The notes beneath the pieces are model-generated. The model saw nothing but the letters and a program-made list of their open reading frames with translations, had not been told where the DNA came from and did not search any database. DNA of 11,135 bases from Smittium mucronatum (Eukaryota; Kickxellomycota; Harpellomycetes; Harpellales; Legeriomycetaceae). The translations under genes and the position numbers were made by a program. Position 1 is the first letter of the stretch. The number at the start of each line of letters is the position of its first letter. Below are positions 1 through 7,400 of this stretch, piece after piece. The stretch lies in the NCBI GenBank assembly GCA_001953115.1, contig LSSL01001494.1:1-11135 (forward strand), in the 5' to 3' direction.

Positions 1-825
1 CCTTCTTTTCCTTGTCTGATAAGGACAATCTTTCGAGATTATTTATGACCTCTTCTATACCGGTATGCTTTTGAAGTATTCGAGTGTGTGGGGGAAGTAG
101 GGTTTCACGTTCAGATAGAGCATTTCTAATATTGGAATCGTTTAAATCTCCAATAGTAAATGAAAAATTATAAATATCATAACATGAACCATCTCCGAAG
201 ACACTTGTGCAATCTTGCATCTTCAGATGCCTATTTTAAGTATTTTACCTTTCTAGAATCTGTCGGATATCCCAGACATCCGGAACATAAATCTCACAAA
301 TATTTTTAAACATCATGAATCGAATGTCCCGGACATTCGTCGAATCTACCCTGAAGATAGATGTAAACAGATTGAGTCGGATGATCCAAACATCCGATAC
401 ATCTATCCCGCAGTTATATTTAAAAATATTGACGCCGATGTCCCAGACATCTGATGCGTCTTTGATGAGGTCCAAAGCATCATCACATTCATTAAGTATA
501 TCAAAATTTAATAGTAATCGACAAGTAACATGCCCAGCTGCCTTTGCGGATTCAGACTTACAATCGACTGTCAAGCTCCAGCAACAAAGCACACCGGCTT
601 CCGGCTCACGGGTCGGTATGTAACCTGTGCTCGTTAAATGATAAAAACTGGAACTCTCATACTTAATAAATGTAATGATGACAGTGCCTATAAACACAGC
701 CAGTATAGCTGTGCCTAGATGGGAGCGCCATGTCGTATTCTCGAGGCTCTCCGTGCTCGAAATACAGATGGTGGGGTAATATGTAGGGCTTGTTGTACCC
801 GCCCCAAAGTGATAGATTGGTGTGG
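1..825 (-). CDS. Candidate partial multi-exon gene for a single-pass membrane protein with 19-residue repeats; function unknown
   Basis: I do not recognise this protein. On the minus strand the frame is open from just after a TGA at 829-827 down to a TAA at 247-245, about 193 codons. It then continues in the same frame from 235 to the window edge, about 78 more codons. Counting from position 826, residues 37-54 form a clear hydrophobic membrane segment (LGTAILAVFIGTVIITFI). Asn30 is an N-glycosylation sequon (NTT). Residues 81-114 hold five cysteines (81, 82, 89, 102, 114). From residue 126 a 19-residue unit beginning DVWDI repeats three and a half times. The part left of 204 is polar and ends with a charged, probably helical tail at the window edge. 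There is no ATG before the membrane segment, so the start must lie in an upstream exon; an AG at 827-826 could be its acceptor. Topology is unclear. Support is the length of the open frame, the membrane segment and the protein-level repeat. A decaying pseudogene is a real alternative. Confidence 0.4.
204..248 (-). other. Candidate short intron containing two in-frame TAA codons
   Basis: The minus-strand frame meets TAA at 247-245 and again at 238-236, then stays open to the window edge in the same frame. A GTAAAA donor begins at 248 after an AAG. An AG at 205-204 would give a 45-base intron that keeps the frame and creates a Ser codon at the joint. A branch-site-like CTGA lies at 226-223, about 18 bases before that AG. 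A second in-frame choice ends at the AG at 232-231 and would be only 18 bases, too short for most nuclear introns. A third uses a GTGAG donor at about 297, inside the third repeat unit. Two stop mutations in a pseudogene would look the same. Confidence 0.35.
224..451 (-). repeat. Tandem repeat of four 57-bp units, encoding a 19-residue repeat, each with a quasi-palindromic core
   Basis: Read on the minus strand, units occupy 451-395, 394-338, 337-281 and 280-224. There is no length change between units, although they differ at many bases. Each unit opens with a GATGTCTGGGA-like core; translated, the openings are DVWDIG, DVWIIR, NVRDIR and DVWDIR. The core is a dyad. The third unit has perfect 9-base arms at 321-329 and 331-339. 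The first has 6-base arms at 437-442 and 446-451, the second 6-base arms at 378-383 and 391-396, and the fourth 8-base arms with one mismatch at 264-271 and 275-282. Dyad centres are at 273, 330, 387 and 444. The second halves share an A/T-rich stretch such as TTTAAAAATAT. The fourth unit contains the first in-frame TAA. Confidence 0.85.
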
Positions 826-881
826 CTCAGAAGCTCATATTGATGGGGATGTAAGAAAAAGAGGAAAATTCGTATACTTAC
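826..881 (-). other. Intron-like segment upstream of the membrane-protein frame
   Basis: On the minus strand a perfect GTAAGT donor starts at 881. It is followed by a pyrimidine-rich stretch, a branch-like CTTAC and an AG at 827-826, making 56 bases, a normal size for a short fungal-type intron. Its acceptor sits exactly where the membrane-protein frame opens. Against it, the upstream frame that would join here carries a TAA immediately before the donor. A short ATG frame at 962-891 (23 codons, beginning MDSNPRKRR) is in another frame and also ends in TAA. If this is an intron it may lie in untranslated sequence, or the true upstream exon is elsewhere. Confidence 0.2.
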
Positions 882-947
882 TTTATTATCTTAAGCAAAA
901 ATGTGGTTTTTGGGGGCGAAAAATGAGAGAGGGATTCTCCTTTTTCT

Positions 948-961
948 TGGATTCGAATCCA
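948..961. repeat. Perfect 14-bp palindrome with a B-box-like centre
   Basis: TGGATTCGAATCCA is identical on both strands. Its core GATTCGAATCC is one base away from the Pol III B box (GGTTCRANNCC) in either orientation. No matching A box or acceptor stem was found nearby, so it is recorded only as a palindrome. Confidence 0.6.
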
Positions 962-1127
962 TATTATTTCACCTTCAAATTGCACTTTTTCTTCTGTTGG
1001 ATTTTGCCTTATAAATTCCTCAAATGGAATTCATAGACTAGTCCAATAGGATCCATGCAAATCGTTAATCACTCAGATTAACGAGCTACCAATGAATCTT
1101 GAAAAAGACACAAAAGACGAAAATAAA

Positions 1128-1213
1128 TAATATGTCTGGATTCGAACCAGGAGAAGCCTCTGGGAGCATAATGTCGTATTTTACAGATTGCAGAGCACAA
1201 TACCGACTAGCTA
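1128..1213 (-). other. tRNA-like segment with a perfect B box (degenerate tRNA or tRNA-derived repeat)
   Basis: The minus strand carries GGTTCGAATCC at 1148-1138, an exact B-box match. It forms the loop and inner stem of a T arm with 4 of 5 stem pairs (1151-1147 with 1139-1135). About 55-60 bases upstream is TAGCTAGTCGG (1213-1203), one base short of an A box. A CTGTAAA sequence between them recalls the anticodon loop of tRNA-Tyr, and the spacing would suit a tRNA with a long variable arm. However, the anticodon stem does not pair and no 7-base acceptor stem can be formed. A functional tRNA is unlikely; a decayed tRNA or SINE head is more plausible. Confidence 0.25.
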
Positions 1214-1282
1214 ATTTATTATTTTATTATTATATAGTCATATTAAGTTTATATTGCACAATTAGGACCTAGCTATCGTATT

Positions 1283-1361
1283 ACCCTGTGGCCAAGTGGT
1301 GTAACCGAGGGTGGTATTAACATAAAAAAATACCCCTCCTGGTTCAACCATTGGTGGGGTC
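1283..1361 (+). other. tRNA-like segment with a perfect A box and weak B box
   Basis: TGGCCAAGTGG at 1289-1299 matches the Pol III A box (TRGYNNANNGG) exactly. GGTTCAACCAT at 1341-1351 matches 9 of 11 positions of the B box. ACCCTGT at 1283-1289 can pair with GTGGGGT at 1354-1360 as a 7-bp acceptor-like stem, three pairs being G-T wobbles. A 6-bp hairpin (GGTATT with AATACC) lies between the boxes. The D stem does not close and the T stem is poor. It looks like a degenerate tRNA or tRNA-derived repeat. Confidence 0.25.
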
Positions 1362-1527
1362 ACTTTTAGTTTTCACAAATTTGGTGATCTATTGTAGTAA
1401 TTAATCTTAGGATTAAGAACTCTAATCGATCTCATTGGATGCATCTTGTAATCCCATTGGACGGGGATTTCAAGGCAAAAATGCATTGTGAAAATGAAAG
1501 TGAATCCGATAAAAAATAGGGTCAAAC
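1362..1527. other. Non-coding stretch, nothing recognised
   Basis: There are no open frames of note on either strand, no strong hairpin and no tandem repeat. Composition is intermediate. I see nothing that can be annotated here. Confidence 0.5.
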
Positions 1528-1550
1528 GAATCCCCAGAAAGGGGGGATTC
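1528..1550. repeat. 8-bp perfect hairpin with a 7-base loop
   Basis: GAATCCCC at 1528-1535 pairs with GGGGATTC at 1543-1550 around the loop AGAAAGG. Half the stem is G-C, so it would be stable as RNA. A T run follows at about 1560-1564, which on the plus strand resembles a Pol III stop, but no transcript start can be tied to it. Confidence 0.6.
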
Positions 1551-1577
1551 CCTCTCTACTTTTTAGCCTTAACACAC

Positions 1578-1607
1578 CTTTATTTTTATCCTGCGATAAA
1601 AATAAAG
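1578..1607. repeat. 13-bp perfect hairpin with a 4-base loop
   Basis: CTTTATTTTTATC at 1578-1590 and its exact reverse complement at 1595-1607 flank the loop CTGC. It lies 28 bases after the neighbouring GC-rich hairpin. The perfect arms and tiny loop exceed chance expectation in sequence of this composition. Possible readings are a cruciform, an RNA hairpin or 3'-end element, or the remnant of a palindromic mobile element. No flanking gene shows which. Confidence 0.8.
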
Positions 1608-1761
1608 ATACCATCGTACTCATTTTTGTCTACCTTTTGAATGCTTATAATTTTCTCAACAACAGCTCAAGTGGAGGGAGTAACTACCCCAACTAAATCC
1701 ACCCCCCAACGATGCGATGGGAGCCCGGAGACTCTCCCGCGCTAGACAATAATCATCTTGC

Positions 1762-1790
1762 GGTATATACCACTATACCACAGGGGAGCA
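1762..1790 (-). promoter_or_regulatory. A-box-like sequence (tRNA-Asp-like D arm) with overlapping palindrome
   Basis: On the minus strand TGGTATAGTGG (1780-1770) matches the Pol III A box exactly. With the following bases it resembles the D arm of eukaryotic tRNA-Asp (TAGTATAGTGGTTAGTAT). The 10-bp palindrome GGTATATACC overlaps it at 1762-1771. Downstream on the minus strand there is a GTC triplet and a CGCGGGAGA stretch like the 3' side of a tRNA-Asp anticodon stem, but no B box and no closing acceptor stem. It is best called a fragment or chance match. Confidence 0.25.
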
Positions 1791-1864
1791 AAACTCCTTA
1801 TAGATTATATAAAAAACTAAGCTAAAAAAAATGATATATAAAGATAAAATATAACTAAGAAAAA

Positions 1865-1895
1865 CGGATTGCACCAATAATATGGTAATAATCCG
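1865..1895. repeat. 6-bp inverted repeat (CGGATT/AATCCG)
   Basis: CGGATT at 1865-1870 and AATCCG at 1890-1895 flank 19 bases. The repeat sits just before the T-arm-like sequence at 1902-1918 and could be part of the same decayed RNA gene, but 6-bp arms are short enough to occur by chance. Confidence 0.35.
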
Positions 1896-1901
1896 ACAGT
1901 T

Positions 1902-1926
1902 CCTAGTTCAAGCCTAGGTGGGAGCG
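1902..1926 (+). other. T-arm-like hairpin followed by GC-rich acceptor-like 3' end
   Basis: CCTAG (1902-1906), loop TTCAAGC (1907-1913) and CTAGG (1914-1918) form a perfect 5-bp stem with a 7-base loop that fits the T-loop pattern TTCRANN. TGGGAGC follows where the 3' acceptor strand would be. No complementary GCTCCCA exists about 70 bases upstream, so no complete tRNA can be folded. Confidence 0.3.
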
Positions 1927-1929
1927 GTA

Positions 1930-1998
1930 GCATAAGTATTGCGATAATATAAATCTCCTACCAAGCCATTTGCCCTGGTTCGACTCCCGGCTTACGCA
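1930..1998 (+). tRNA. Degenerate tRNA-like sequence with perfect B box, at the edge of the AT-rich block
   Basis: This is the best tRNA-like candidate in the window. GGTTCGACTCC (1977-1987) is an exact B box. The T arm CCTGG / TTCGACT / CCCGG (1974-1990) has four of five pairs. GCATAAG (1930-1936) pairs with CTTACGC (1991-1997) in six of seven positions, and A1998 fits as discriminator, giving a 69-base unit. The middle does not behave: no proper D stem is seen and the region around CCTACCA (1957-1963) does not form a 5-bp anticodon stem, so no anticodon can be assigned. A pseudogene or a tRNA-derived repeat is more likely than a working tRNA. The AT-rich block starts within a few bases of its 3' end. 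Confidence 0.3.
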
Positions 1999-2606
1999 AT
2001 TCTTGTTTTGGAAGAAACATCGTACATTATGTATTATTGCTAAAAAATTATAGCTTGCAAATATTATTTTGATATTCGAATTTTTCTTTCTGAATTTAAC
2101 AAAATTTTGACTATATTTATTTGTTAAAATTATATATATACAAAATTATGTAAAAACACACAAATTTCGAAAAATTTACCAAAATTTGTTCAAATACAGA
2201 AAATTTTTTTTTTTAAGCAGTAGAATTTATCAAGTGTTACTTTGCTATCCACAAAACAAATTTCAAGATTTTATTTGATTAATTATAATTATATTGGCCA
2301 ATGCATCGATTTTCTAAAAAACTTCTAAATAATATCTGATTAAAATAATGATACTGAAATTTCTTTTTAAATAAAATTGCGAGTTCTGAATGAAGCAATG
2401 ATAATAAACAGCTTAAATATTTATTTGAAATTTTTTCTCTGTTTAAACCAACTTATTTCCAAAAGTCTCTTCTCTTTGTAATTAAAATGATGTCTTGAGT
2501 AAAGAAATCGAAGAATAAAAAGCTAGTAAAAACGGTTTTAGGTAGCTTCATATATTTTTCGTAATTGAATTTTTTTATAACTATAGACAGCAGATAATGT
2601 GAATAA

Positions 2607-2630
2607 TGTGTATGTGTATGTGTATGTGTA
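2607..2630 (+). repeat. Microsatellite (TGTGTA)4
   Basis: There are four perfect copies of the hexamer TGTGTA, followed by TA-rich sequence and a further isolated TGTGTA about 20 bases on. It is the only clear short tandem repeat with G in every unit within the AT-rich block. The unit is not a standard telomere repeat. Confidence 0.85.
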
Positions 2631-3381
2631 TATTTATAAATGAATTTAAATGTGTATAATGCAATAACATTTTATCTGGGTGTTTATTTATGTTATATTC
2701 TTACTTTAAATCTTTATTTATTTTTTAACGTGATTTATATTTTTTTTATATACGTAAATTTTTTTAAAAAAATAGGTTTTTCATAAAAAATACTTTCTCA
2801 TATATTAATTTAGATTTCAACAAAAGAAGATATTATAAAATGAGGAATCTTATAATCAAGAACGGATTTTTTCAAATTTTCTTTTGTTTTCCTCTACCTG
2901 GCTTGTGATTCAAAATACTCGTGTTAAAAAATTTACAGCTTTATTTCTTTCATAGACATTAATAAAAATATTAATTTTTGTTGTTGTTCATATCTTCAAA
3001 AAAATTGATGAATATTCTATAAATTTTAATAAATATAATAAGCTAAAACTGTAATTTAGATAACTTTGGCATAAATAAATATCTTAAATTATTTAATATA
3101 CATCGAATAAAGGTTGAAATAATTTTTTCACATAAGTGAGCAATAAGGAAGAATTTTTATTGGAAAATAAGTTTTTTTGTATACTTGAACGAATTTCATT
3201 TGAAATTTTTAATATTTGTCTATTTTTGCATTTTTTGTGTATAAATAATTTTAAAAGTATTTATATACTGTGATTTAATTTTATGAAATGGGAGATAGCT
3301 ATGAAACTTATAAGAACTGACCTGATACCAAACCGGAAATTTCGCATACTTTTTTAAAAGTGAATTTCAAGTATTAAACAA

Positions 3382-3402
3382 AAAATTTAAAATTTAAAAT
3401 TT
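3382..3402 (+). repeat. Short tandem repeat (AAAATTT)3
   Basis: Three perfect copies of AAAATTT are followed by an A run. A similar TTTTAAAATTTAAAATTT stretch occurs near 4305-4325. Phased A tracts of this kind can bend DNA, but the repeat is short and expected in such AT-rich sequence. Confidence 0.6.
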
Positions 3403-4405
3403 AAAAAAAGGCTAAAATCTCATTTTTCGCCATCATATCAATTAAAAAGGTGATAAAATAAATTAATTAAGAATTATAGGTATCTTAATAATCTTAGAAT
3501 CAAAATATTTGTGAAAAAATTGAACAGTAAGATTATTTTTTTACATTTATCCAATGGTTAATACAAAAAAATATCAATAATGCAAATAATTGAAAAATTC
3601 AAAAACAATCAACATAAAATTTACCTTTCTGATTTAATAGGCTTTATTAAATAAATTATGTATATATTATATTTCAAATTGTTTGAAATTTTTAAAAATA
3701 TATTGATATATTTGATTTTATCTAAGACAAAAAAATTCATCCAATTTAGAATATATTTTAAATACAAAAAATATTTTTTATACTATTGGATTTCTAATAA
3801 TAAATCATCAATTAAGAACCACAATTAAAGTATTATAATCACACACATTTTGGGGATAAGAAAATTATATATTGATTAAGTTGTATTATAATCCGAAATT
3901 TTCTCATTAATTATTTAATTTTTTTTAAAAATTTCAATAATTTTATTAATTTTGAAAATATATAACACTTTTTACATATATGAATGCTTTTTTGAGTTAA
4001 ATTTAAAATAATAATCAACATTAACAAGTTTAAACTCTGTATGTTCAATATTTACCCTTAATTTAGGAAAGAAAATATATTAATCATTCATAATCTAAGC
4101 TAAAACTAAGGTGTTCATATTACAATAGACTATAACTGATAATTTTTAAATATTTAAATTTTATGTAAATATAAGGTCTGAAATCATATTTTTGTTTTTA
4201 TGGTTTTTAAAAAAATAGTTTAAACGTAATTGCTCTCTTATATCAGGAGTGGATAATTTCAAGATTGAAGCTTTAAATTTTTCTGATTAAATACGAAATA
4301 TTCATTTTAAAATTTAAAATTTAAATATTATTATATAAATATTTTGTGAAATTTTTGTAATTATTTGAGCTTTACGGATATTAATAAGTTTTTTCCCGAA
4401 ATTTA

Positions 4406-4419
4406 TCATGATATCATGA
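4406..4419. repeat. 14-bp perfect palindrome TCATGATATCATGA
   Basis: The sequence is its own reverse complement. It contains two C and two G, so it is less trivial than the AT-only palindromes around it. No partner copy was noticed elsewhere in the block. Confidence 0.6.
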
Positions 4420-7400
4420 CTTTCTTGGCATTTTTCCAAAAATTTGAGTTTCATTTTGAGTTATTTTTTAAGATAAAACTTTACTAGTGATATTTAACCA
4501 CTACTAGCCTTTTATTTTTAAAAAATTATGTAGTTCAAAAGTATATTTTTAGTGAAATTTTTTCTGTCAAATCAAGATCTAAAAAGCGTGAACATAAAAC
4601 TAAAGAGATTTAAGATTCTTATAACAATAGGAATAATTTCTTGGAATTAATGATATTGGTATTTTTTATGGTTTTTATTGTTGTGAACGGTATTCTAGTA
4701 CACTTATACCTCCTAAATTAGACCAGCGAAATTGTTAACATATCAAAATTAAAATAAAATTAAAATTGTGATCCAGGTTAAAACTTAGATGAAAAATACC
4801 AATTTAAATGAAATTGGGAATTTATCAGAAAATTCAATTATGAATAAAAAATATCAATAAAAAAAAGAAATATAATCCTAATTAACGGAGTAAATTACAA
4901 AATAATTAATTTTTTAATCAAGAAAAGTATGTCTTAATTCGGAGAAATTAATTGCTTCATAGCATTTTATAATTTTCTTTTATCAATTTTTGAGATGTAG
5001 AAACCAATTAAAAATTAAATGACCAACATTTCTATTTTTCCGAATTCGTTTTACTTGTGGAGAGTTCAAAATACCTTTCTTTGTATCAATTCCATTAATT
5101 TTTAATAAATTAATTTTTCTTATTTAGAATACATTTACCCAAACTGAATTAACAAATCTTTGAATAAAATTTACATATTTTAAAATGAGATTAATTTAAA
5201 TTAGTTAGAATTATTCAAAGTTTATTTTTATTCGATTTAAGTTGATATATATTTTTCATAATATGAAAATAACAGTTATTTTAAAAATATCTACAAAATA
5301 AAATTTTACACATTAATAATTGAAAATATTATAATTAATGTGATAAAATTTAGTGAAATTCAATTCCTTAAATTTTTTTAAAAACATAGCCAAATTTCAT
5401 TCAAGTTTTTTTATCTTTTAAACGAATTTTTGGCATTTTTCTTCTAAAACTCCAATGGGCTTTAAAAGATGGAAATTGATATGAGAAAAATGATTTTTAA
5501 ACGATAGAATATTTATTTTTGAATATTTATTCAATATAAAGACTAAAATTTATATTTTTTAAATTATTTGTAACATAATTTACCTAAATATAAGAATTAT
5601 ATATATATAAATTTGTGGAGTTTTATAGTTCCTTATAAAAACCTTTTTAGTATGTTTATTAGATTTTATAAATTTTTAGATACAATTTTTTTCAAATTTT
5701 ATTATTTATTAATATTAATTTTTGTCCCAGCATTTTTACTCTTATTTTTTTCAAAATATCACTATTTACCAACTATATGAGAAAAAAAAATTATTATTAT
5801 TTTAAATACCGAATTATTAATTAAGCATTAAATTTAATTTAAAAGAAAATTTTAATTTATAATCTAATCAAAAAAATTTAATTTTAAAAATAATAGTCAT
5901 GAATAAAACGCAAAACTTTAAATAATTTTTTTTTTACGGGAAATTGATTCCAAAATTAATAAAAATTTCTATGAACTGATTTAAAAAAGTGAAAAAAATT
6001 TGAAAATTTTTTCACAATCTCCCCTCTGCCGATCTAGCAGCTTCATACATCTAGGAAATTGGTTTAAAGAAATAATAGTATAAAAATATTAGATTTTATT
6101 TGGATTTATTTGTAAATAGTTCTTTACGGAAAAAATAATACAATGATTATTTTTTTACTTATTAAACCATAGAATTATATAATATATATATTTCATGAGA
6201 CACCTAATAGTTATTCAAACTTTTTTTTTATTTTTATCTTCAACTTGTGCTATTTTCAAATCCATAAAATAAAATTTATAATTTCATCAATTATTTTCAT
6301 CTAACCAATTTGGAATTGATTATAACTATTAATTATGTTTTTTTTCAAAGGAAATTTATTATAAAATAATTTTGAAAGGTGTTTTATTTTTTTTCTATTT
6401 TTTTTTTAAGAATAAAAATATCAATTTCAAATTTTTATGGGCTTCTTGATTTTGTGAACATAGAAGATTATTTATTATTTTATCCTTCTTATAGAATTGA
6501 ACAAAATATTAGTATAGTATATTTAATCTTTATATTTTGTAAGTAATATTTTTTACAGTATCAATTAGATATTATATTAAATCGTGAAATATCTTTTTTC
6601 AAAATTCTTGATAAGTTTATATTTTGTTTAATAACTAAGGATATAAATAATTTTTTTCAAAAATGCCAAATTAAAATATTTTGATACTTGTAAATATTTT
6701 CATGTAAAATTTTTAATATTTAATGAAGCTGTGCTTGAATTGTTTTATTTCTTCAATAAAAATGGGTCGAGAATCACTTTTAACCGATTTTTTTTTTTAA
6801 ATTTGCGAAGTTAAAAAAAGAATGAAATATTAGAAATTAAACATTTTAGATTATTTTTGCAATATATTTACATCTGTTTCGCAACTTGAACAATGTCTAA
6901 TAATTGTAAACTTTCTAATGTGGAGTAGATATGTAATGTATTATTTTTTTAAATTCTTTAAATAATAATTTTACTGGTTAAAATTGAGTACAAAAATAAT
7001 TTTAACTAAAAAAAATGAAGCCCAATTATTTTCCCCTTACTAATCATAAATATAAATTATATTAAAAAAATAGTAATAGAAAAAGGAGATTTCGAAAATA
7101 TATTTTTTAAAAAATTAATTTTATTGCTTTTTAAAACCTTGAAAGTTGATTAGTTTTCTGATAATCAATGTTAACATTTTTCTCTCAAAAATTTCGGCTT
7201 AAATATAATAATTGTGAAATATTTGGGACATACAAGGAAAAAAATCAATTTGAAAACTTATTTTTATTAAGAAAAATAGAAAAAACTATCTAATTTTGTC
7301 AAAAGTAATATCTTCGATAAAATTTTCAGAAAGAAATCATACTTTTTAGCCGAAAAAAACAGTAAATTTTTTAAACTCTCAAAAACTGTATTACTCACAT

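Noticed and set aside
224..451. CRISPR array
   Set aside because: Although spacing is regular, the whole 57-bp unit is related from copy to copy and stays in one reading frame. There are no unique spacers between identical repeats.
315..623. Plus-strand open frame of 102 codons over the 57-bp repeat
   Set aside because: It lies opposite the longer minus-strand frame, which extends much further and encodes a clear membrane segment. The plus frame has no recognisable domain, and its periodicity only reflects the DNA repeat.
1..900. Ciliate-like code with TAA read as Gln
   Set aside because: It would remove the two stops near 240, but the upstream sequence read that way gives no convincing protein. 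A large gene-free AT-rich block also does not suit a ciliate macronucleus.
891..962. Possible first exon on the minus strand with ATG and basic N-terminus (MDSNPRKRR)
   Set aside because: It ends in TAA before the only good donor (GTAAGT at 881) and is in the wrong phase to join the downstream frame.
719..1036. Plus-strand open frame of 105 codons with a few cysteines and an aromatic-rich end
   Set aside because: It overlaps the minus-strand frame and the intron-like and palindromic stretch. It has no domain or repeat, and its Phe-rich end reflects T-rich DNA. Probably a chance frame.
1700..1796. Complete tRNA-Asp gene on the minus strand
   Set aside because: The D-arm-like part and a GTC triplet are present, but the anticodon stem needs an unexplained insertion, no B box is found and no acceptor stem closes.
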